From Pseudomonadota bacterium (GTDB lineage Bacteria > Desulfobacterota > Desulfobacteria > Desulfobacterales > Desulfobacteraceae): a stretch of 11,241 nt of DNA. The notes under the pieces are model-generated. The model searched no databases. It saw only the letters and a program-made list of their open reading frames with translations, and was not told the origin of the DNA. The stretch is from the NCBI GenBank assembly GCA_018812385.1, contig JAHJDU010000429.1, positions 1-11,241 of the forward strand, read 5' to 3'. The position numbers and the translations under genes were made by a program. Below are positions 6,302 through 11,241 of the stretch, piece after piece (position 1 is the first letter of the stretch; every line of letters starts with the position of its first letter).

Positions 6302-6964
6302 AGGAAGAGAGGTTCCGATGGCGACAATTGTCAGGCCAATCATCAGATCACTGATGCCGAAGAATCTGGCAATCTCAATCGATCCGGAAACCAGAATTCT
6401 GGAGCTTACGATCAGCAATACCAGCCCCAGAACCAGCCAGAAAACAGCCTTTTTAAGAGTGGTTGAAGGGGCTTGCAGTCTTTTTTCCACCTCAAGGCCC
6501 AAGTTGTCCTGGGGGGCATATTTCTGTTGAAAAAGACTCCAGCCCAAAAGCCCTATAAAAGCAAAAATGAGGAAAAAGGCCTCAAACTGGCTTAAAAAGC
6601 CGTTCATTAACTGGAAAATAGTGACCACAGTGACCAAGGTTAAAGCGGGCAATTCTTTTTTTAATATCCCGGACTGGACTTGAATCGGATTGATTAATGC
6701 GGTAACCCCCAGTATCAGTGCAATATTACAGATATTGCTCCCATAGGCGTTCCCCATCGCAATCCCTGGGTTCCCGCCCATGGCAGATAGTGTGGAGACC
6801 ATCATCTCCGGCATTGAGGTACCGAATCCGATAACAATCATGCCGATTAATAGCGGTGGCATTCCCAGATGTCGTGCAGTGATGGCACTGCCTTCCACAA
6901 ACCGGTCCGCGCTCCAGATAAGGAGCAGAAGACTCAGGACAACAGATAAAAAATGAAAGGTCAT
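6299..6964 (-). CDS. N-terminal part of Ca2+/cation antiporter, truncated by in-frame TAG
   Basis: This encodes the first 221 residues of a YrbG-like inner-membrane Na+/Ca2+ or K+-dependent cation exchanger. Hydrophobic helices begin at the N-terminus (SVVLSLLLLIWSADRFVEG). The first alpha-repeat is complete, with GFGTSMPEMMVS (GTSMPE at residues 48-53) and GNAYGSNICN. The second alpha-repeat begins with IGLTIVAIGTSLP and then meets TAG, where homologues have the ion-liganding glutamate of GTSLPE. Joined to the next segment, the gene has about 330 codons, the usual size of YrbG (about 325). The frame is open back to an ATG at 7081, but homologues start at the equivalent of MTFHFLSVVL, so I choose 6964, without a good Shine-Dalgarno at either. 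A lone N-terminal half is unlikely to transport ions. Confidence 0.82.
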   Translation of the reverse strand: MTFHFLSVVLSLLLLIWSADRFVEGSAITARHLGMPPLLIGMIVIGFGTSMPEMMVSTLSAMGGNPGIAMGNAYGSNICNIALILGVTALINPIQVQSGILKKELPALTLVTVVTIFQLMNGFLSQFEAFFLIFAFIGLLGWSLFQQKYAPQDNLGLEVEKRLQAPSTTLKKAVFWLVLGLVLLIVSSRILVSGSIEIARFFGISDLMIGLTIVAIGTSLP

Positions 6965-7099
6965 TGTGTTGAAACTTTTTTTACAGGTCTTTCCATAAGG
7001 CAAGTCCAATCCGTCCGGGATCGTATCACAAGATCCGTCAATACGTTTTGTTTTGAACGGTATATATTGTTTAAAAAACATAGTAAAAAGTTATTTGTA

Positions 7100-7129
7100 T
7101 TGACAAATATCTGCAAACGTCACTATAAA
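7100..7129 (+). promoter_or_regulatory. Near-consensus promoter upstream of the glycogen-gene remnants
   Basis: TTGACA (7100-7105), an 18-base spacer and TATAAA (7124-7129) match the sigma-70 consensus at 11 of 12 bases. Transcription would start near 7136 and run into the Shine-Dalgarno AGGAG at 7203-7207 and the remnant genes. The rest of 7082-7216 is AT-rich and holds nothing else I can name. A weaker minus-strand pair (TTGTCA at 7105-7100, TATGTT 18 bases on) might serve the antiporter. Confidence 0.65.
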
Positions 7130-7214
7130 TTTTTAATCAATACAAAAGCGGTGAATATATAGCAGCTGTTGTCTCTTTTATCAAAGGATTATTTTGGATT
7201 ATAGGAGATACAAA

Positions 7215-7239
7215 ATATGGAAAAAAACATATGGAAAAA
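7215..7239 (+). repeat. 11-bp direct repeat at the start of the phosphorylase remnant
   Basis: ATATGGAAAAA occurs at 7215-7225 and again at 7229-7239, separated by 3 bases. The first copy contains the ATG at 7217 (9 bases after AGGAG) and the second an ATG at 7231 in the frame of the phosphorylase fragment. It may mark the deletion junction that removed the N-terminal part of the gene. Confidence 0.6.
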
Positions 7240-7475
7240 CCATTGTTTCCCCATTTACAGATGTGGCAAAGCCTGTGGCCGGGCATTCCCGAAGATAAGG
7301 TCCCCATTGATTACGTTACCAAAGGTGTCCACGTGCCCACCCTGCAGATGATCCAGGCAAACGACTCCTGCAGGATCTGATCAATCTGGCCCGCAATCCG
7401 CAATTGAGCATACTGGACGGATGGTGGGAGGAAGGATTTAATGGGAAAAATTTTATTCCAAAGGAGAAAAAATGA
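7217..7475 (+). pseudogene. Remnant of alpha-glucan (glycogen) phosphorylase, GT35
   Basis: Two short pieces of one enzyme survive in different frames. From 7231 to 7380 the frame reads KPLFPHLQMWQSLWPGIPEDKVPIDYVTKGVHVPT. This matches the segment SRxMWQxLWPxxPxxEVPIxxITNGVHxxTW of the bacterial/archaeal type of alpha-glucan phosphorylase. From about 7365 to the TGA at 7473-7475 another frame reads ARNPQLSILDGWWEEGFNGKN, matching the LSxLDGWWxEGxxGxNG segment found some 250 residues later in the family. The intact enzyme has roughly 700-850 residues, so most of it, including the PLP-lysine region, is deleted. A Shine-Dalgarno AGGAG (7203-7207) and ATG (7217) survive, but that frame gives only 44 unrelated residues. 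The stop overlaps the start of the CBM48 gene (ATGA), as in a working operon. Confidence 0.75.
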
Positions 7476-7779
7476 GTATTAAAAAGCAGTACTTAAAAAA
7501 TAAATCCGTCTGTAAAGTACACTTCAGGCTTTCCAGAAAAGATGCACGGGATGCAAAACGAATTTTTTTGTTGGTGAATTCAACAACTGGAGTGAAACGA
7601 AAACGCCTATGAAGTCTTTAAAAAATGGAGATTTTATTGCCACCCTTGATCTTGAAACCGGCAGAGAATATCAATTCAGGTATTTTTTTGACCGTATGCA
7701 CTGGGGAAACGATCCCGGGGCGGACAGGTATATCAAATCTTCTTATGGAAACTGTGACAATTCAGCAGTCAGTATCTGA
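7472..7779 (+). pseudogene. Small CBM48/isoamylase-N-type glycogen-binding protein, frameshifted
   Basis: A strong AAGGAG lies 5 bases before the ATG at 7472. The first 33 codons read MSIKKQYLKNKSVCKVHFRL...AKRIFL. After the T7 run at 7563-7569, frame 0 leaves the family pattern and stops at 7610-7612. The +2 frame instead gives VGEFNNWSETETP, LKNGDFIATLDLETGREYQF, RYFFDR, GADRYIKSSYGNCDNSAVSI and a TGA at 7777-7779. Eight T's instead of seven would restore one protein of 102 residues, the usual size of free-standing CBM48/AMPK-glycogen-binding-like proteins (carbohydrate-binding tryptophan in FNNW). These fold as a beta-sandwich and presumably bind glycogen. The rest is well conserved, so the lesion is recent, is rescued by slippage on the T run, or is a homopolymer error. 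Confidence 0.82.
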
Positions 7780-7800
7780 CCGGATATCTGGTCCCTAGTA

Positions 7801-9582
7801 TCAATGGGAAATCCGGTTGTGCTTTGAGACGATCTGATGATAAACCCTTAATTGTCGGCTGTAAATCCGGCAAAGGTTAAGCATCACCACGGGAAATTCT
7901 TCCATGATACGGCAGAAGTCTTTGCCCGCCATTTCCAGAAGGAATGATACTGTTTTTGCCTTGAGCGTATAAAGCTGAACGTCACCATCAATCCACTGCA
8001 TCTCACCTGCAGATTCAGTTAAAAGCAGATCAAAAACCACAGGTGTCTGATCTGCAATGAAGCCGTATTCAGCAGCAAGTTCTCCCTGGTACAAAAGATA
8101 AATATCTGTGGCTTTTTGGTTTTCCCGAAAGATGGTTTCCCCTGCCTCGCATGTTATTGAACGGCATAGCCGGGCAATGGGCAGCAATTCTCTGGTTTTC
8201 AGCCCCTGAAACAAGGCTTTTTTTTCAAGGCAGATGATTTTTTCAACCAAATCTGGAGCGCTTTGGGATTGGGCTTGTGCCCCGTCGTTTTCCCAGCGAC
8301 GGATAACCCATCCGGCGGCTTCACTAACCATTGAATCCGGGTCATCCAGGAATCGGCGGATGGCATGTGCATTGATGTTGAGTCCTTGATTTTCTCCTGA
8401 AGCATAAAGGCACAAGGCTTTAAGAGCAGTATCCGCATCTTCTGATATCAGGGCAAAGACCTGCTCAAAAGATGTCAATATAACCGGATTGATCCCCATG
8501 GCCTTACAACTGGAAGATAGTCTTTCCATAATCGGTGTGTTTTCCAGAAGCGGGATCAGTGCATGGCGAAGATCAGAATGAATGGCATTTCCCAGCACCT
8601 CAATGACAATATCAATATCCTTCTGCTTGCCCGACTGAACCGCTCGCAGAATAACCCGCATCTGGTCACCAAATTCGATGATCCCCATTACGCGCAGTAC
8701 AATATCAATGATCTCCTGGTGTTTTTCCATGAGACTATTTCTGAACAAGCTCATGGAATCGCCCTGTTTATAATTTTCCAATGCATTCACAAAAGACAGA
8801 TAATGGCAGGCCTGTTTGAGCTGGTCCAGGACAAACCTTGAAAGATCTGATTTTGGAACTCCGATCCGGTCCAGCAGCAGGACAATCTCTTCCTTCAAAG
8901 AACGGGAAGGTTGCGCCAGGCCTTTCAAAAGAACAGGGATGATCTGCTCCCCCTTCTTTGCAAGGATTTGGGATGCTTCTGACCGGATACTTGAATCAAT
9001 GTCCTTAAGAAAAGCCATGATCAGCTCAGGTGACACTTCCGGCTCAAACGCAGACAAGGCCCTCAAAGATGCCCTGCGGACCTGGCATGTCTTATCCGTG
9101 CTTCCCAGAATGGATAGAGAGATTATTTTGTCATGATTCATTTTTGACAGTCCTTCAAGGGCCCAGGCCTTCAGGTCTGGTTCTTCAGTCTGCAAAAATA
9201 TCTCTTCCAGTTCCCGGCTGTAAACCGGATCTCCAGTCTTTGCAAGGACTTTAACCGCAAGCCGCACAAGGGATTCATCCCCGGCCAGCCATTCATTAAT
9301 CCTTTGCCGGTATTCTTCGTGATGATCCAGGTTGCAGCTCAGGCATGATCCTGTAAAGGCTTCAGCTTTGACACGATCATCAGGATGAAATAAAAATTCT
9401 TCCATAAACGGACCGCTTTCTGACGGATCAATCCGGGTCAGGGCTTCCAGCCAATATGGAAGGGCTTCCAAGGAAACAGAACGGGCAAGTTCATACATCC
9501 TGGACCTATGGGAACCAATATTTTCCGGGCTTAAGAAATCCAGCAGCTGCTTTTGCACCCCTGGTTCTTTTTGAGCAATCAC
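7801..9582 (-). CDS. HEAT-repeat protein with C-terminal cNMP-binding-like domain; C-terminal half of a split transporter
   Basis: The 593-codon frame has two parts. Residues about 65-430 consist of HEAT-like helical pairs, for example SLVRLAVKVLAKTGD, DLKAWALEGLSKM, CQVRRASLRALSAF and SSIRSEASQILAKKG. Residues about 455-585 resemble a cyclic-nucleotide-binding fold (ALFQGLKTRELLPIARLC, CEAGETIFRENQKATDIYLLYQGELAAE, then SFLLEMAGKDFCRIMEEFP and a C-terminal helix). The phosphate-binding cassette is degenerate: AGEMQW lacks the usual pattern, and no arginine stands at the PRxAT position, so cNMP binding is doubtful. The nominal start is GTG at 9582 with no Shine-Dalgarno. The frame continues upstream to the TAA at 9597-9595 and through it into the membrane domain. 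I therefore read it as the C-terminal half of one protein of about 1,099 codons. It ends 22 bases from the convergent CBM48 remnant. Confidence 0.8.
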   Translation of the reverse strand: MIAQKEPGVQKQLLDFLSPENIGSHRSRMYELARSVSLEALPYWLEALTRIDPSESGPFMEEFLFHPDDRVKAEAFTGSCLSCNLDHHEEYRQRINEWLAGDESLVRLAVKVLAKTGDPVYSRELEEIFLQTEEPDLKAWALEGLSKMNHDKIISLSILGSTDKTCQVRRASLRALSAFEPEVSPELIMAFLKDIDSSIRSEASQILAKKGEQIIPVLLKGLAQPSRSLKEEIVLLLDRIGVPKSDLSRFVLDQLKQACHYLSFVNALENYKQGDSMSLFRNSLMEKHQEIIDIVLRVMGIIEFGDQMRVILRAVQSGKQKDIDIVIEVLGNAIHSDLRHALIPLLENTPIMERLSSSCKAMGINPVILTSFEQVFALISEDADTALKALCLYASGENQGLNINAHAIRRFLDDPDSMVSEAAGWVIRRWENDGAQAQSQSAPDLVEKIICLEKKALFQGLKTRELLPIARLCRSITCEAGETIFRENQKATDIYLLYQGELAAEYGFIADQTPVVFDLLLTESAGEMQWIDGDVQLYTLKAKTVSFLLEMAGKDFCRIMEEFPVVMLNLCRIYSRQLRVYHQIVSKHNRISH

Positions 9583-9594
9583 AGATAGCAGGTG

Positions 9595-9597
9595 TTA
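9595..9597 (-). other. In-frame TAA separating the membrane domain from its HEAT/cNBD half
   Basis: The minus strand reads CAA TGG GTG TAA CAC CTG CTA TCT GTG ATT GCT CAA AAA. The frame is unchanged on both sides, no other stop lies between 11100 and 7801, and no ribosome-binding site follows. One substitution of a codon such as GAA, CAA or AAA would make this stop. Confidence 0.8.
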
Positions 9598-11100
9598 CAC
9601 CCATTGATCAGGCTGGGTTCTATATAAAAATTCTCCGCACAGAAGAGCAACCTTGCCGTCCTTTGATGCCAATCCCTGCTGGAACGTCTGGGTGATAAGC
9701 TTGTCTTTGGCAATCAGTTGAAGCTGATCATCTTCCATCTGTTTCCAATCCATCTGGTTTTCCTTTATGGATTGGATGAGAATTCCAGGATATGCCTTTT
9801 TTAGACGAAAACTTGTCACTACCCATATCAAGGCAAAGGGCAAGGCAACCAGGGACAGCATGCGGGGCTTGATCACCCCTCTGGTGAGGGTCAGAAAACC
9901 TGATCCTGCGAAATCTGCCGCCCTGACCACGCTGCCTCGAAGCACCAGCCGTATCATGCTCCGATGCTTTTCAGGAAAAAAATTATACAAAACCGCACGG
10001 GCCGGGTTATTGAGAACCGTTTTCAGCATCTCCGTCGTAACCCGGGCATACACAGCGGCAAATATATCAAACCGAAGAAAGATACCTGCAAATGCAATAA
10101 AATAGTTAATGGGATGAAACAAAAGACTTGTCGGGATTCCCCACCGCGTGATCAGGCGACTTGAACCCATCAGAAGGGCAAACATAAGGGCATTGGATAC
10201 ACCTCTGAAGATCCCGAAAAATTGCAGTGTAAGGGCTTCTGAAGCAAAATAGTTATCTACCAGGACATTGAACTGGTAATCGAGCAAAGGAAGGATCATA
10301 TTAGGAATGGCCAGCAGCAGAACCATATATTTGATAAGTGTGGACTCCTTTGCATGTTGGATAAACTCTTTTAACACTGCCAGTTGGTTTCGCTGTGGTT
10401 TTTCCTTGCTTTGTTTGATGCGAAATTGAAGCGGCGTTCCCACGACCTTTTCTGTTAATTCATTCAGGACTGCCGCCAATACCATTCCGCCTATAAAGAT
10501 CAGCAGGATATTGTCTGTACCGACCCATATGGACAGCTTACGGGTCATCAGGCTTCCAAAGGTTGTTCCAAGAATCCCACCCGCACTGATCAGGGTATAG
10601 AGTCTTTTGGACTGCTGGGTGGTAAACATGTCATTTAAAATATCCCAGTATAAAATGGGCAGAATTCCGACAGCCTGGCTTTTCAAGATATACAGAATCG
10701 GATAGACAAGATCCACACCCATGGGGATCATCATCCGGATTATCGCCATGCATATGCCGTAAAACAGGAGAAGTCCGGTAAACACCCGGATCGTGCGATA
10801 GCGTTCCATCAGAAGGCTGACAAATCCTGCAAAAACAAAGGTAATCATGGCTTCTAACATGAAAACCGCAGGCAGGGCATCTGCCCCGTACCGTTTCAGG
10901 AATGTGGTCTGGGCCACATTGTTTACCAGAATGCTGCTGGTGCTCATTACCACCTGAATAGCCGTGACCCACAACAAGAGCTTGACTTCGTTAGGATAAA
11001 CCCTTAACAGGCGTTGCATGCCTCCTGCCGGCAGACGGAACTGAAACAGAGAGTGTCTGGAAGAAGGTGTTTCCGGTAGAAATTTTTTGGAAAAAAACAT
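9595..11100 (-). CDS. MFS/Npt nucleotide-transporter-like membrane protein, truncated before its HEAT domain
   Basis: The 501-residue product is an integral inner-membrane protein with about 11-12 hydrophobic segments, from VKLLLWVTAIQVVMSTSSIL (residues about 39-58) to MLSLVALPFALIWVVTSF (about 410-430). The layout resembles transporters related to the ATP/ADP-antiporter (Npt/Tlc) or MFS group that carry cytoplasmic HEAT repeats. Landmarks are LPILYWDILNDMFTTQQSKRLYTLISAGGILG in the middle and NPARAVLYNFFPEKHRSMIRLVLRGSVVRAAD late in the membrane domain. The last 60 residues (MEDDQLQLIAKDKLITQTFQQGL...LLCGEFLYRTQPDQWV) already look like the helical linker and first HEAT unit, cut off by TAA. 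The substrate cannot be read from sequence. The ATG at 11100 has only a weak Shine-Dalgarno, and a later in-frame ATG (residue 28) is also possible. A promoter lies 67-96 bases upstream. Confidence 0.82.
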   Translation of the reverse strand: MFFSKKFLPETPSSRHSLFQFRLPAGGMQRLLRVYPNEVKLLLWVTAIQVVMSTSSILVNNVAQTTFLKRYGADALPAVFMLEAMITFVFAGFVSLLMERYRTIRVFTGLLLFYGICMAIIRMMIPMGVDLVYPILYILKSQAVGILPILYWDILNDMFTTQQSKRLYTLISAGGILGTTFGSLMTRKLSIWVGTDNILLIFIGGMVLAAVLNELTEKVVGTPLQFRIKQSKEKPQRNQLAVLKEFIQHAKESTLIKYMVLLLAIPNMILPLLDYQFNVLVDNYFASEALTLQFFGIFRGVSNALMFALLMGSSRLITRWGIPTSLLFHPINYFIAFAGIFLRFDIFAAVYARVTTEMLKTVLNNPARAVLYNFFPEKHRSMIRLVLRGSVVRAADFAGSGFLTLTRGVIKPRMLSLVALPFALIWVVTSFRLKKAYPGILIQSIKENQMDWKQMEDDQLQLIAKDKLITQTFQQGLASKDGKVALLCGEFLYRTQPDQWV

Positions 11101-11166
11101 TTTTTCTTTTTATCCAAATGGAGATTCAAAACAAACGCTCCTGGCATCTGACACATACCATTTGAG

Positions 11167-11196
11167 ATAATTAGATAAATATGTGCGGTTTGTCAA
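11167..11196 (-). promoter_or_regulatory. Promoter of the transporter/HEAT gene
   Basis: On the minus strand TTGACA (11196-11191), an 18-base spacer and AATTAT (11172-11167, 4 of 6 consensus) form a plausible sigma-70-type promoter. Its start would be near 11160, with a 5' untranslated stretch of about 60 bases. A short dyad GTCG-N5-CGAC (11202-11214) lies just upstream of the -35. I see no gene in 11101-11241. Confidence 0.55.
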
Positions 11197-11241
11197 CATA
11201 AGTCGGAGTACGACGGTTGATTTATAATAAAACAGATGGTA

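Noticed and set aside
7217..7351. Small 44-codon gene starting at the ATG after AGGAG
   Set aside because: Its translation resembles no family, while another frame of the same DNA clearly matches a glucan phosphorylase; it is a shadow frame of the remnant.
7778..7793. Imperfect palindrome GACCGGATATCTGGTC between the convergent CBM48 remnant and the HEAT gene as a terminator
   Set aside because: The symmetrical centre leaves no proper loop and no T-run follows on either strand.
8563..8841. Open frames on the plus strand opposite the HEAT gene, and similar frames opposite trpC, trpD and trpE
   Set aside because: They lie wholly antisense to well supported genes, lack ribosome sites and show no recognisable domain.
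5972..9597. Reassignment of TAG or TAA to glutamate, suggested by two interrupted genes
   Set aside because: trpC ends in TAG, and trpD, trpG and the amidohydrolase end in TAA at normal protein ends, so both codons act as stops here.
11202..11214. Dyad GTCG-N5-CGAC upstream of the transporter promoter as an operator
   Set aside because: Only 4 bp per arm, with unequal spacing of the outer CAAC/GTTG repeat; too weak to call.

Overview
The window looks like chromosomal DNA of a free-living Gram-negative bacterium with modest GC content. I lean towards a Desulfobacterota (Desulfobacter-like sulfate reducer) because of three things: the trpE-G-D-C-F gene order with separate trpG and trpD, the small CBM48 protein next to a glucan phosphorylase, and a transporter fused to HEAT repeats and a cyclic-nucleotide-binding-like domain. 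This placement rests on remembered family distribution, not on a marker gene.

Positions 1-4831 (minus strand) hold the 5' part of a tryptophan operon: promoter, leader peptide trpL, two tandem intrinsic terminators, trpE, trpG, trpD, trpC and a trpF cut by the window edge. The structural genes are tightly packed (ATGA and TAATG overlaps) and have intact signature motifs. The leader encodes a 27-residue peptide with two adjacent Trp codons after a good Shine-Dalgarno. The first terminator starts 23 bases after its stop codon, the layout of ribosome-mediated attenuation.

A divergent promoter at 4871-4900 (plus strand) drives an intact AstE/AspA-type zinc amidohydrolase (4943-5980). It overlaps tail to tail by 9 bases with a Ca2+/cation antiporter gene (minus strand). 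The antiporter frame is broken by one in-frame TAG exactly where the conserved glutamate of the second GTSxPE motif belongs.

Positions 7100-7779 (plus strand) keep a near-consensus promoter, but the genes behind it are debris. There are short pieces of an alpha-glucan phosphorylase (GT35) in two frames, then a complete-length small CBM48 glycogen-binding gene with a single-base frameshift in a T7 run. Its start codon overlaps the phosphorylase stop.

Positions 7801-11196 (minus strand) hold a promoter and a long reading frame for an MFS/nucleotide-transporter-like membrane domain followed by HEAT repeats and a degenerate cNMP-binding domain. One in-frame TAA at 9595-9597 splits it. From 5972 to 11100, therefore, every gene is interrupted, while the trp operon and the amidohydrolase beside it are intact. 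This is either local gene decay or a set of sequence errors, and it is the main puzzle here together with the trp leader. I see no tRNA, rRNA, CRISPR array, insertion sequence or phage gene.
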